Under the pieces are notes generated by a model. The model was not told where the DNA came from. It saw nothing but the letters and a program-made list of their open reading frames with translations, and did not search any database. From NCBI GenBank assembly GCA_964451375.1, contig CAYVIN010000012.1:1-64000 (forward strand): a stretch of 64,000 bases of DNA, read 5' to 3'. The DNA is from JAGXQV01 sp964451375 (GTDB lineage: Bacteria > Pseudomonadota > Gammaproteobacteria > Burkholderiales > Sulfuricellaceae). Numbering within the stretch: the first letter of the stretch is position 1; every line of letters starts with the position of its first letter. Both the position numbers and the translations under genes were made by a program. Below, piece by piece: positions 43,802 to 53,187 of this stretch.

Positions 43802-45448
43802 ATGGCATTGGCACCTCAACAGGCATGGATTGCCCGGTTGCAAGAGAGATTCACTCAGCTAACAGATAATCAGAAAATCGGCATCATGTTCGGAGTGGCG
43901 TTTGCCGTCGCTCTGGTCATCGGTGCTTCCATCTGGTGGAGTCAACCTCCCGAATACCGGGTTCTTTTTCGCGATGTTTCCGACCGTGACGGCGGGCCGA
44001 TTCTCGCTTCGCTGCAGCAACTGAACGTTCCTTACAAACTGGCTGAAGGCGGTAGCGCCATTCTGGTGCCGGCTAGCCAGGTTTATGAAATTCGCCTCAA
44101 GCTGGCCGGGCAGGGATTGCCCAAAGGTAGCGTGGTGGGTTACGAGTTGATGGACACCCAGAAACTCGGGATCAGTCAGTTTGGCGAACAAACCAACTAT
44201 TACCGCGCCCTGGAAGGTGAGTTGACCCGCACCATCCAGGCAATTTCCGCGATACAAGCGGCGCGGGTGCACTTGGCTTTTCCCAAGGCGTCGGTATTCG
44301 TTCGGGAACAGCAGAAACCCACGGCGTCGGTATTGCTCACCATGCGTTCCGGCAAATCTATTGATGCCGGTCAGGTCAATGGGATTACTCACCTGATCTC
44401 CAGTAGCGTTCCCGACCTGCCAGCCAAAAATGTAACCATCATCGACCAGAACGGCGATATGCTTAGCGGTTCGCCGGTCGCCGCAACGTCTTCCGGGTTG
44501 AATCCCACCCAGCTTGAGTATCTGCAACGTCTGGAACGCGGCCTGATCAAGAGTATCGAGGAAATTCTCATCCCGGTGGTGGGCGAGGAAAACGTGCGGG
44601 CGCGGGTGACGGCGGATGTCGATTTTTCCCAGGCGGAAAGAACCGAGGAAATTTATGCGCCCAACGCCACTCCCGAGGAGGCGGCGATCCGCAGTCAGCA
44701 AAGCGCCGAGACTAGCGGCGCGGGGGGCCAGCCGGCGGCTGGGGTGCCGGGGGCTTTGTCCAATCAACCGCCGGGCGCAGCCAGCGCGCCTATTACCACG
44801 CCAGCCGGTGTGCCTGCGTCGGCTCCGGTGGGTAGCGCCGCCACCGGTACAACCCACAAGGAATCCACCATCAACTACGAGGTGGGCAAAACGGTTAGAG
44901 TGGTGCGTTCGCCGATAGGCGGCATCAAGCGTCTGACAGCGGCGGTAGTGGTGAATTACCGCAAGGTGACGGACAAGGACGGCAAGGTGACGATGAAACC
45001 CTTGACTCCCCAGGAACTGACGCAAGTCAACAATCTGGTCAAGGAAGCAATGGGTTACAGCGAACAGCGCGGTGACTCGGTGAACGTGATGAACACCATG
45101 TTCAGCGTTCCCGAAGAGGTTGCCCTGCCGTTGTGGAAAGATCCGGCGATGATTGCGTTTGGCAAGGAACTCCTCAAGAACCTGATTATTGCGCTGATTG
45201 TGCTCATCCTGTTCTTCAAGGTTTTCCTCCCGCCGTTGCGTGAAATTTTTGCGCCGCCCCCGCCACCCCCGCCGCCGCCGGAACCCGAATCGGACGAGGA
45301 AGAGGAAGGTGAAAAACTTTCGCCGGAAGAACAGGCAGCGCTGGATGCACAGACCAGTTATGATGAAAACCTGCGGGTGGCCAAGGAAATGGCCAAAAAT
45401 GAACCGCGTATCGTGGCCAGTGTGGTGAGGGAGTGGCTAGGTGGCTGA
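43802..45448 (+). CDS. fliF: Flagellar MS-ring protein FliF
   Basis: A 548-residue inner-membrane ring protein. It has an N-terminal span (GIMFGVAFAVALVIGASIWW), ring-building motifs (VLFRDVSDRDGG...NVPYKL, ARVHLAFPKASVFV, ISSSVPDLPAKNVTIIDQNG), a Pro/Ala-rich low-complexity segment and a second span (LIIALIVLILFFKVFLPPL). The cytosolic tail begins with eight prolines and an acidic run and ends with the FliG-binding helix. It overlaps fliG by 8 bases. Confidence 0.95.
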   Translation: MALAPQQAWIARLQERFTQLTDNQKIGIMFGVAFAVALVIGASIWWSQPPEYRVLFRDVSDRDGGPILASLQQLNVPYKLAEGGSAILVPASQVYEIRLKLAGQGLPKGSVVGYELMDTQKLGISQFGEQTNYYRALEGELTRTIQAISAIQAARVHLAFPKASVFVREQQKPTASVLLTMRSGKSIDAGQVNGITHLISSSVPDLPAKNVTIIDQNGDMLSGSPVAATSSGLNPTQLEYLQRLERGLIKSIEEILIPVVGEENVRARVTADVDFSQAERTEEIYAPNATPEEAAIRSQQSAETSGAGGQPAAGVPGALSNQPPGAASAPITTPAGVPASAPVGSAATGTTHKESTINYEVGKTVRVVRSPIGGIKRLTAAVVVNYRKVTDKDGKVTMKPLTPQELTQVNNLVKEAMGYSEQRGDSVNVMNTMFSVPEEVALPLWKDPAMIAFGKELLKNLIIALIVLILFFKVFLPPLREIFAPPPPPPPPPEPESDEEEEGEKLSPEEQAALDAQTSYDENLRVAKEMAKNEPRIVASVVREWLGG

Positions 45449-46442
45449 TTCCGATGAAGGATTGAAAAAAAGTGCGATACTCCTCCTGACGTTGGGTGAG
45501 GAAGAGGCGGCGGAGGTATTTAAATATCTCAATCCCAAGGAAGTTCAGAAGCTTGGGACGGCCATGGCGAGCCTGGGTGGGACGACCAAGGACAAAATTG
45601 CCGAGGTGTTGCAGGAGTTCTGTGAAACCACTCGCGAGCGCACCTCGCTGGGGATGGCCTCCGACGACTATATTCGGTCGGTGCTGACGAAAGCGCTGGG
45701 CAGCGACAAGGCTGCCGGTCTGCTTGACCGGATTCTCAAGGGGGGCGACACCAGCGGCATCGAAGCGCTGAAGTTCATGGAAGGCAACGCCATCGCCGAA
45801 CTCATCAAGAACGAACACCCCCAGATCATCGCCACCATCCTGGTACATCTCGAACCTGATCTGGTCAGCGATATCATCAAGTTTTTCCCGGAGCGTCTGC
45901 GCAATGACGTGATGTTGCGGATCGCCACCCTCGACGGCGTACAGCCGGCGGCATTGGCGGAACTCAACGACGTATTGACCAAACTCCTGGCCGGCTCCAA
46001 AAATATCCAGAAAACCATTATGGGGGGCGTCAAAACTGCCGCCGAAGTGCTCAATTACCTGGGCACCCAACTCGAATCGTCGGTTATCGCCAGTGTGCGC
46101 GACTACGATCCCGAGCTTGCCCAGAAAATCCAGGACGAAATGTTCGTCTTCGAGAACATCATGGAAATCGACGACCGGGGCATTCAGCTTCTGTTGCGCG
46201 AAGTTCAGTCGGATTCACTGGTGGTTGCCCTGAAAGGGGCCAACCAGGAGTTGCGCGAGAAAATTTTCAAAAATATGTCTTCCCGCGCCGCCGAAATGCT
46301 GCGTGACGACCTTGAATCGAAAGGCCCGGTGCGGCTTTCCGAAGTCGAAGGGGAGCAGAAGAGCATCCTCCAGGTGGTGCGCCGCCTAGCCGACGAAGGT
46401 CAGATCGTCCTGGGCGGCAAGGGGGAGGACTCTTTTGTCTAA
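45441..46442 (+). CDS. fliG: Flagellar motor switch protein FliG
   Basis: The 333-residue rotor protein couples torque and switching. The middle ARM domain has EHPQIIATILVHLEP, and the C-terminal torque helix retains the charged residues that face the stator (FVFENIMEIDDRGIQLLLREV, KIFKNMSSRAAEMLRDDLESKGPVRLSEVE). It overlaps fliF by 8 bases and fliH by 8 bases. Confidence 0.96.
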   Translation: MADSDEGLKKSAILLLTLGEEEAAEVFKYLNPKEVQKLGTAMASLGGTTKDKIAEVLQEFCETTRERTSLGMASDDYIRSVLTKALGSDKAAGLLDRILKGGDTSGIEALKFMEGNAIAELIKNEHPQIIATILVHLEPDLVSDIIKFFPERLRNDVMLRIATLDGVQPAALAELNDVLTKLLAGSKNIQKTIMGGVKTAAEVLNYLGTQLESSVIASVRDYDPELAQKIQDEMFVFENIMEIDDRGIQLLLREVQSDSLVVALKGANQELREKIFKNMSSRAAEMLRDDLESKGPVRLSEVEGEQKSILQVVRRLADEGQIVLGGKGEDSFV

Positions 46443-47187
46443 TCGGATCATCCCGCGCGAGCAGCTTGGCGAATACCAGCGCTGGCAGCTTGATTCTTTC
46501 GAGGAGCAATTACCTCTCCCGATGGAACCCGAGCCGGAACCCGAGCCGGTTGTGGAGGATCAGGGGCCGCAATTCAACTGGCCGACCGCCGAGGAAATCG
46601 AGCAAATCCAGCAGCGCGCCCATGAGCAGGGGATGCAGGCGGGTCATCAGGAAGGCGTCGCCGCCGGTCATCAGGAAGGCCGGGCAGCCGGTCATCAGGA
46701 AGGTCTGGCCGCCGGGCGCGAAGAAGGATACGCCGCCGGTTATGCGGAAGGTCGCGAGCAATCCCAGGCTGAACTGGAAATCATCAAACAACTTGCCAAT
46801 TCGCTGGATGCAGCCCTGATTGGTTTTGAAACCGAAATGGGTGAGGAAGTGCTTAACTTCTCGCTCGCCGTGGCCCGTCAAGTCATTCGCAACGCCTTGC
46901 GTTTTCGTCCCGAGGCGCTGCTCACCATCGTTCGCGACGCGATTGCCAGTTTGCCCCAGCCGGGACAACATCCCCAATTGATTCTGCATCCCGAGGATGC
47001 AGCACTGGTGCGCACCCTTATGGAAGAGGAACTGGCGCATTTTCACTGTCGTATTCTCGAAGACAGCCATCTCGAACGTGGCGGCTGCCGCATCAAAACC
47101 GACTCCAGCGAAATCGACGCCACGCTCGGTGGACGCTGGGATAAAGCCATGTTGGCGCTGGGCCGCGACGACGCATGGCTGGTCTGA
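46435..47187 (+). CDS. fliH: Flagellar export regulator FliH
   Basis: A 250-residue regulator that holds the FliI ATPase at the export gate. The middle consists of tandem glycine-spaced repeats (AGHQEGVAAGHQEGRAAG... AGREEGYAAGYAEG), the GxxxG pattern known for FliH; three units at 46639-46704 are nearly identical in DNA. The C-terminal domain (GGCRIKTDSSEIDATLGGRWDKA) is conserved. A proline/glutamate run (EPEPEPEPV) follows the N-terminus. Confidence 0.9.
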   Translation: MSNRIIPREQLGEYQRWQLDSFEEQLPLPMEPEPEPEPVVEDQGPQFNWPTAEEIEQIQQRAHEQGMQAGHQEGVAAGHQEGRAAGHQEGLAAGREEGYAAGYAEGREQSQAELEIIKQLANSLDAALIGFETEMGEEVLNFSLAVARQVIRNALRFRPEALLTIVRDAIASLPQPGQHPQLILHPEDAALVRTLMEEELAHFHCRILEDSHLERGGCRIKTDSSEIDATLGGRWDKAMLALGRDDAWLV

Positions 47188-47257
47188 TGGCGGGAAAAGT
47201 TGTCCCAGAGCGCCAATTGATCGTGTCCACCCTCATGATGTATTCGGAAAGCCGAAT

Positions 47258-48691
47258 TTGCAAGCCGCAGCCACTCCCGAAATCGCCGTAACGCCTACCT
47301 CGCCTACCGGGCGCTGGCGCGATTATCTGCGCGGTTGTGCCGCTGCGGTAGAAACGGCCTCATCCTGGGTGGTTACCGGGCGGCTGACGCGGGTTGCCGG
47401 ACTGGTTATGGAGGCGGTCGGTTTGCGTCTCGCGGTGGGCAGCAGTTGTATCGTGTTTCTTCCCGACGGTCATGAAGTGGATGCGGAAGTGGTGGGTTTT
47501 TCCGGGGAAAAACTCTACCTCATGCCATCCACCGACGTGTATGGACTGGTGCCCGGCGCACGGGTGATTCCAGCCCAACCGGAAAGCCTGTATCTCCCGG
47601 TTTTCGGGCAGCCCTACATCCCCCATCGGCGCACCGAGGATCGTGGTCGTCAGGTGCCGGTGGGGCATGAATTGCTGGGGCGTATCCTCGACGGCACCGG
47701 ACGCCCTCTGGATCGCCACGGCCCGCTGGGCGTGGAGCGGCGCGTCCCCTTGCAGAGCCGCCCCTTCAACCCGCTCAACCGCGCCCCGATTCGCGACGTG
47801 CTGGATGTCGGGGTGCGCGCCATCAACGCCCTGCTTACGGTAGGGCGCGGCCAGCGGATGGGGTTGTTCGCGGGTAGCGGCGTGGGTAAAAGTATCCTGC
47901 TCGGGATGATGGCGCGTTACACCAGCGCCGACGTGATTGTGGTTGGACTGATCGGCGAGCGGGGCCGCGAGGTTAAGGAATTCATCGAGAACATCCTCGG
48001 TGAAGAAGGCATGGCGCGCTCCGTGGTGGTCGCCGCTCCCGCTGATACCCCGCCCCTGCAACGCCTGCACGGTGCGGCCTACGCCACCGCCATCGCCGAA
48101 TTTTTTCGCGATGAAGGCAAAAATGTCCTGCTCATCATGGATTCGCTCACCCGTTACGCCATGGCGCAGCGCGAAATCGCCCTGGCCATCGGCGAACCGC
48201 CTGCGACCAAAGGGTATCCGCCGTCGGTTTTCGCCAAGCTCCCGCAACTGGTTGAACGGGCCGGCAACGGCAAAGTCGGCGGCGGTTCGATCACCGCATT
48301 TTATACGGTGCTGACTGAGGGCGATGACCAGCAGGATCCCATCGCCGACAGCGCCCGCGCGATTCTCGACGGCCACGTCGTGTTGTCGCGTAACCTCTCC
48401 GATCAAGGCCACTATCCGGCCATCGACATCGAGGCCTCGATCAGCCGCGCGATTACCGAACTGATTCCGCAAAACGAACTCGACCAGGTGCGGCGTTTCA
48501 AGATGTTGTATTCGCGCTACCAGCGCAATCGCGACCTGATCAACGTCGGCGCCTACATCAAGGGCAGCGACCCCCTGCTCGACGAAGCCATCGCCATGTA
48601 TCCGCGTCTGGAGGCCTTCCTTCAGCAAGGTATCCAGCAACGTGAAGGTTATGAAAGTTGTCGCCGCCAGTTGGGCGAACTGCTTCACTAA
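47258..48691 (+). CDS. fliI: Flagellum-specific export ATPase FliI
   Basis: Hexameric ATPase that energises export of flagellar substrates. It shows Walker A AGSGVGKS, RGREVKEFIENILGEEGMARSVVV, Walker B NVLLIMDSLTRYAMAQREIALA and GYPPSVFAKLPQLVERAG. After the fliH stop no in-frame ATG occurs before the conserved region; TTG at 47258, preceded by GGAAAG, gives 477 residues and a normal N-terminus (TGRWRDYLRGC). The fliH stop overlaps an ATG of a 34-codon frame that may couple translation. Confidence 0.9.
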   Translation: MQAAATPEIAVTPTSPTGRWRDYLRGCAAAVETASSWVVTGRLTRVAGLVMEAVGLRLAVGSSCIVFLPDGHEVDAEVVGFSGEKLYLMPSTDVYGLVPGARVIPAQPESLYLPVFGQPYIPHRRTEDRGRQVPVGHELLGRILDGTGRPLDRHGPLGVERRVPLQSRPFNPLNRAPIRDVLDVGVRAINALLTVGRGQRMGLFAGSGVGKSILLGMMARYTSADVIVVGLIGERGREVKEFIENILGEEGMARSVVVAAPADTPPLQRLHGAAYATAIAEFFRDEGKNVLLIMDSLTRYAMAQREIALAIGEPPATKGYPPSVFAKLPQLVERAGNGKVGGGSITAFYTVLTEGDDQQDPIADSARAILDGHVVLSRNLSDQGHYPAIDIEASISRAITELIPQNELDQVRRFKMLYSRYQRNRDLINVGAYIKGSDPLLDEAIAMYPRLEAFLQQGIQQREGYESCRRQLGELLH

Positions 48692-48698
48692 ATAACCC

Positions 48699-49145
48699 GT
48701 GGCGCGCCCCTTTCCTCTTAAAACCCTGCTGCAACTGGCTCGCGACAACAGCGAAGAAGCCGGGCGCAAACTCGGCAAGCTCAGGGCAAAATGGCAGGAA
48801 GCTGAAGAAAAACACCAGCAGCTCATTTCCTTTCGCGAGGAATACCGCAACCGGCTCCATCTCAATACCCAACAGGGAATGCAGATGTCGGCCTGGCGCG
48901 AGTTCCAGTCCTTCATGCTCAAGCTCGACAAGGCCATCGAAATGCAGGGCGACGAAGTCGCGAAATGCAAATTACGCTGGGAAGCCGGGCAACGTGAATG
49001 GATGGAAGAACAGCGCAAACTCAAGGCCTACGACACCCTGGAGCAACGCCACCAAAGCAAGGAAAACCAGCGCGAAGCCAAGGTGGAACAAAAGGAAACC
49101 GACGAATTTGCCGGAAAACTCGCCGGCAAACAGCCGGGCGGATAA
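48699..49145 (+). CDS. fliJ: Flagellar export chaperone FliJ
   Basis: A 148-residue, almost wholly coiled-coil protein that acts as the central stalk of the FliI ring. It starts with GTG (MARPFPLKTLLQLARDNSEEAGRKLGKL) 7 bases after fliI and has the usual alternating charged heptads. The flagellar cluster stops here; fliK and later genes do not follow, and a dispersed repeat comes next. Confidence 0.88.
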   Translation: MARPFPLKTLLQLARDNSEEAGRKLGKLRAKWQEAEEKHQQLISFREEYRNRLHLNTQQGMQMSAWREFQSFMLKLDKAIEMQGDEVAKCKLRWEAGQREWMEEQRKLKAYDTLEQRHQSKENQREAKVEQKETDEFAGKLAGKQPGG

Positions 49146-49207
49146 GGAGTGGCGAGCGCCGTTTCAGCGTGATACGGTGGCAGCCATAAACCTAGAAAAG
49201 GCAGTTT

Positions 49208-49336
49208 GAACCGCAAAGGCGCAAAGACGCAGAGGAAAAACAAAAGGTTACCCGTTTCAGATCGTTCACCCACCAGGTGAGCGCGGAACATTCCACATGT
49301 TATTGATTTCTTTGCGCCTTAGCGCCTTTGCGGTTC
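49208..49336. repeat. Inverted repeat GAACCGCAAAGGCGC
   Basis: GAACCGCAAAGGCGC at 49208-49222 is perfectly inverted at 49322-49336, with partly matching inner flanks (AAAGACGCAGAGG and TTTGCGCCTTA). This CGCAAAGGCGC family is found scattered in many bacterial genomes, according to general knowledge. It fills the gap between fliJ and the TlpA-like gene and has no coding content. Confidence 0.65.
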
Positions 49337-49380
49337 TGAGCGGAGGTTTTAAGGATAAACAGGAATCGTCAGGAGGAAAC

Positions 49381-50244
49381 ATGTCCAACACCATGTCACG
49401 TATCAACCGACTTTTGGCCGTCTGGCTGATCTGCCTGCCCGCATTTGCCGCGCCGCCCCAACTCACCGATGTCCAGGCGATTCCCCACGTCGGGTCAGGC
49501 GCGCGGGAAACCTATGCCGGGGGATTTCTTCAATCCGACCTGCACCGGGCTTTTGCCATCGCGCCGGGCGGCGCGTGGGGCTGGGCATCCGAGCAGGGTA
49601 ATGGGGAAGCGGCCCTCTCCGCCGCCCTCGACGCCTGCGCCAAACACAGCGAAATTCCCTGCGTCCCGTATGCCGTCGATGACCGGGTCGTGTTCGCCGC
49701 ATCAACTTGGCCGACCCTGTGGGGACCATACAAAAACCGCAGTGACGCCGCCAAGGTGGCGGCCGGTAAAAAGCGCGGAATGCGCTTCCCCAACCTGGCG
49801 TTTGCCGACGCCCTGGGTAAACCCCTCAAGCTCGCCGACTTGCGAGGCAAGGTGGTTGTCCTGCATTTCTGGGGCTCCTGGTGCCCCCCTTGTGTCAGGG
49901 AATTGCCCGACCTGCAACAACTGGTCGCCCAGATGAAAGGGCAGGGGGATATTGTTTTCGTCCTGCTTGCCGTCCGGGAAAATACCGGCGACGCGCGGCG
50001 CTGGCTAAACAGCCGGAAGCTCGACCTGCCCCTTTACGACAACGGTCTCAAAGGGCCGGAAGATGAAAACCTCAGACTCGCTGACGGCGGCAAAATCCGC
50101 GACCGCGAACTGGCGATGGTTTTCCCCACCACCTACGTTGTGGATAAACACGGCCTGATTGTGTTTTCCCACGCCGGGCCGCTGGAAAACTGGCTGCAAT
50201 ACGCGATATTTCTGAAAGATGTGGCGGTGAAATCAGGGAAGTAA
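49381..50244 (+). CDS. TlpA/ResA-like thioredoxin with an N-terminal extra domain
   Basis: A 287-residue secreted protein. After the signal (LLAVWLICLPAFA) come about 115 residues with LHRAFAIAPGGAWGWASEQGNGEAALSAALDAC and IPCVPYAVDDRVVF, a small Cys-paired domain resembling DUF4189. The thioredoxin domain follows with HFWGSWCPPCVRELPDLQQLV, the CxxC active site, and FPTTYVVDKHGLI with the cis-proline. AGGAGG precedes ATG 49381. It probably reduces periplasmic disulfides, perhaps for cytochrome c maturation; no substrate is evident. Confidence 0.8.
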   Translation: MSNTMSRINRLLAVWLICLPAFAAPPQLTDVQAIPHVGSGARETYAGGFLQSDLHRAFAIAPGGAWGWASEQGNGEAALSAALDACAKHSEIPCVPYAVDDRVVFAASTWPTLWGPYKNRSDAAKVAAGKKRGMRFPNLAFADALGKPLKLADLRGKVVVLHFWGSWCPPCVRELPDLQQLVAQMKGQGDIVFVLLAVRENTGDARRWLNSRKLDLPLYDNGLKGPEDENLRLADGGKIRDRELAMVFPTTYVVDKHGLIVFSHAGPLENWLQYAIFLKDVAVKSGK

Positions 50245-50269
50245 TTGTTTGAAAAGAATAACGAATGGC

Positions 50270-53107
50270 TCACTGGTTGTGAATCACGTTTTCCGGGGAC
50301 TTGAGTGGTGGTGATGTGCTTATGCCGCCAGAGGCGAGGGGCAGCGTGACGGTGAATAGCGCACCGTCGCCGCTGTTGTGGGCTTCAATCTGACCGAGGA
50401 AGTTGCGTTCGATGATCATCTTGGACATGTAGAGGCCGATGCCGCTGCCTTGCGCCTTGGTGGTGAAGTAAGGGTCGAAGACCCTGGGCAGGACATCTGC
50501 CGGGATGCCCCCGCCGTTATCACCGACGGTCAGGATGCCCATGCCGTGTTCTTCGCGCAAGTCGAGGATGATTCGACCATTGGTTTCGCCGCTTTGAAGA
50601 ATGGCTTCCTTGGCGTTGGCGAGAAGATTGAGCACCACTTGGGCAAACTGGTTGTCGAAACCATTGGCTTGTAGGTCGGTGACGAGGTGCTTCTCAATCT
50701 GGATGAAATTGTTCTTGAGCGATGCTTCCATGACGGATAACGCATCCTCTATCGACTGACAAACCGCGAATTGGTGCGGGGCGCGATCAGGACGGAAAAA
50801 ATCACGGAAATCGTCAATGGTCTTCGACATACGGTCGATTAGCTTTCGTCCCGTATCGGTTTCTTCTTCCAGAAAAGTTTCGCTAAGGTCGTTGTAGGCA
50901 TAGGCGTCCTTGATATTGGCGAGGATCAAGCCCAGCGCGTTGAGCGGCTGGCGCCATTGGTGTGCAATGTTGTGAACCATTTCACCCATGGCGGCGAGAC
51001 GGGATTGTTGAATCAGGATGAGGTCTTTTTCGCGGTTCTTGCTCAGTTCTTCCTGAACCCTGTTTTCGAGAGTCTGGTTGAGGCGGAACAGCGCTTCTTC
51101 AGCCTTCTTGCGCTCGCTTACGTCAAGCAGCACCAGCAGTAGTCCCTCGACTTTCCCGGATTTATTCTTGACCGGGTAAAGATCCCAGTCCCAGTAGGAA
51201 ATTCCCAATTCAGGCTGATCGGGATACTCGAAGGGTTTGGCATTGTAGGAAACCGGCTCGCCGGTTTCCGTAACCCGGCGGAAGATGGATTCGTTCTCTG
51301 CATTAGGGTAAAGGTCGAAATGGTTTCTACCAATAAAAAATTCCGGCGGTTGTTGCTCTGTTTGGGCATAAGCCTGATTAACCCGGATAAAGTTGAATTG
51401 GGTGTCCAGGTAGGCCAAAAGGAATTTTGTGGTGGCGAAAACCCGTTCCAGGAACTCACTGTTTTCACGAAGTGTTTTTTCTGTTTGCAGGTGTTCTGTG
51501 ATGTCTCTGGCCGCTGAATAAATCAGGTTGCCTACTGGGGTCGCCCGCCATTCCAGCCAACGGTATTCGCCGTCCTTGCGCCGGTAGCGGTTTGTGAAGC
51601 CGACCACTTCCTGTTGGGCGGCTAACTGGGTGACTGCTTCCAGGGTAGAGGCTTGATCATCGGGGTGAACAAATTCCAAAAATTTCCTGGCGAGCAACTC
51701 GTTGCGTTGAAATCCCAGAGTCCTTTCCCATTCCAGATTCAGGCGCAGGAAATTGCCGTTGGTGTCAGCGATGCACAGCAGATCCAGGGCGAGAGTAAAA
51801 AACTGATCCAATTCCTCAGTGCTCTTGCGTAGTTCGGCGGTGCGCGCTGTAACCGTCAGCTCCAGGTCTTCCTTGGCGTGGCGTAATTCGTCTTCTATGC
51901 GCTTGTTATCCAACAGGGATTTGGCGAGTTTCAGATTGCTGAAACTCAACTTCGAGATAAGGGTGGCAAATTTTCCATAGAACGCCATCAAGTGGGCGAT
52001 TTTTTCCCTGCTGCATAAAGGAACCTGTTTGATGGCTGTCAGGTAGGCATCCTTGTCGAAGCCGTAATGGTCTGCCTGACGGGCAAACAGGTCGAGGTCG
52101 GGCGGGGTATCCTCATAGAAAAACTGCCCGACAAAAATGTTGGCGACATGTTTGCCTCCGATAAACAGCGGCGTGGAAACGTCCCAAAGGTGGTTTTTGC
52201 ATTGATATGCCTGGCACTGGCCTTCCAGTATGCCGCGCGTTAACACCAGATCGCTTTCCCGGCAGTTTTGCAAGGTCTGGGGGTGGATGCGGTGAAATTT
52301 CGTACAAATGTTCTGCCAGCCGATCCCCACCAGCACATCGCCCTTGAGATCAATGATGGCGGTTGCAACCTGGGAGAGATGGTTGAATTCCCTCATCAGA
52401 TCACATAATTCCTGGGTATTGAGAATGTTGCGGAGCTCCTGTTTCTCGATCGGCATGTCCGGTAGCAACAGGGTGTCCAGTTTGAGTTGCAGTTCTTCGT
52501 TGGTAGTGCGCAGCTCTTCCTCAACTTGTTGGCGTACTTCCACTTCTCCTTCCAACTCTTGGTAGGCCTTTTGCAGCCGGGAGTGACCGAGAATCTCATT
52601 TTTCAGGATCAACGCGGCGTAATTGAAAAAAGTTGGGAGATGTTTGCGCCACTCCTGAGTGTTGATATGGACGTTCTCGATTTTGAAGACGCCGATCAGA
52701 TTAGTCCCCACCAGTAGAGGAAATACCCAAGTCCAGGCATGAGGAAGCGCCAATTCCTGCATTTGCGCCTTGTCGGCGTCAAGTTGGTATTCGGCCATTT
52801 CCCTGCTATCCATGGCACGCCTTACTTCGGGGTCGTCAAGGGTATCCAGCTTGGTATGGTTGCCGTAGAGATCACTGCGGTGGATGTCTTGATCAATGAA
52901 GTAATAGAGGATGAGATTGGTGCCGCCGATATTTTCCATCACGATGCGCGGCATGGCGTCGGCGACATTCTCCAGCCCCGCGACAGAACCAAGCTGTTGC
53001 ATCATGTTGACCAGTAGCTGGAGGTAAGACTTGTCCCCAGCCAGTTTTCTGGCGCGTTTTTGTAGTGTTTCCCATTCCTCTCTGGGGATGGTGAGCATTT
53101 CTGGCAT
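50270..53107 (-). CDS. Sensor histidine kinase with GAF, PocR and two PAS domains
   Basis: A soluble 945-residue kinase. Domains in order: GAF (about 30-185), coiled coil, PocR ligand-binding domain (about 230-400; NCRESD and GQCQAYQCKNHLWDVSTPLFIGGKHVANIFVGQFF), coiled coil, PAS (about 445-560; PDDQASTLEAV, RYRRKDGEYRWLEWR), a second PAS with YPNAENESIF, and an NtrB-like kinase core (IAHQWRQPLNALGLI, NLLANAKEAIL, GSGIGLYMSK). PocR domains bind small metabolites near corrinoid and propanediol genes. It lies 80 bases downstream of the corrinoid operon on the same strand. No cognate response regulator is adjacent. Confidence 0.88.
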   Translation of the reverse strand: MPEMLTIPREEWETLQKRARKLAGDKSYLQLLVNMMQQLGSVAGLENVADAMPRIVMENIGGTNLILYYFIDQDIHRSDLYGNHTKLDTLDDPEVRRAMDSREMAEYQLDADKAQMQELALPHAWTWVFPLLVGTNLIGVFKIENVHINTQEWRKHLPTFFNYAALILKNEILGHSRLQKAYQELEGEVEVRQQVEEELRTTNEELQLKLDTLLLPDMPIEKQELRNILNTQELCDLMREFNHLSQVATAIIDLKGDVLVGIGWQNICTKFHRIHPQTLQNCRESDLVLTRGILEGQCQAYQCKNHLWDVSTPLFIGGKHVANIFVGQFFYEDTPPDLDLFARQADHYGFDKDAYLTAIKQVPLCSREKIAHLMAFYGKFATLISKLSFSNLKLAKSLLDNKRIEDELRHAKEDLELTVTARTAELRKSTEELDQFFTLALDLLCIADTNGNFLRLNLEWERTLGFQRNELLARKFLEFVHPDDQASTLEAVTQLAAQQEVVGFTNRYRRKDGEYRWLEWRATPVGNLIYSAARDITEHLQTEKTLRENSEFLERVFATTKFLLAYLDTQFNFIRVNQAYAQTEQQPPEFFIGRNHFDLYPNAENESIFRRVTETGEPVSYNAKPFEYPDQPELGISYWDWDLYPVKNKSGKVEGLLLVLLDVSERKKAEEALFRLNQTLENRVQEELSKNREKDLILIQQSRLAAMGEMVHNIAHQWRQPLNALGLILANIKDAYAYNDLSETFLEEETDTGRKLIDRMSKTIDDFRDFFRPDRAPHQFAVCQSIEDALSVMEASLKNNFIQIEKHLVTDLQANGFDNQFAQVVLNLLANAKEAILQSGETNGRIILDLREEHGMGILTVGDNGGGIPADVLPRVFDPYFTTKAQGSGIGLYMSKMIIERNFLGQIEAHNSGDGALFTVTLPLASGGISTSPPLKSPENVIHNQ

Positions 53108-53187
53108 GTCCGGGTACCTTATTGAATCCTGTCTGTATTGCCTGTAGGTACTATTTTGCTGTGGTGTTTAGCAGAATTTGTCCGATG

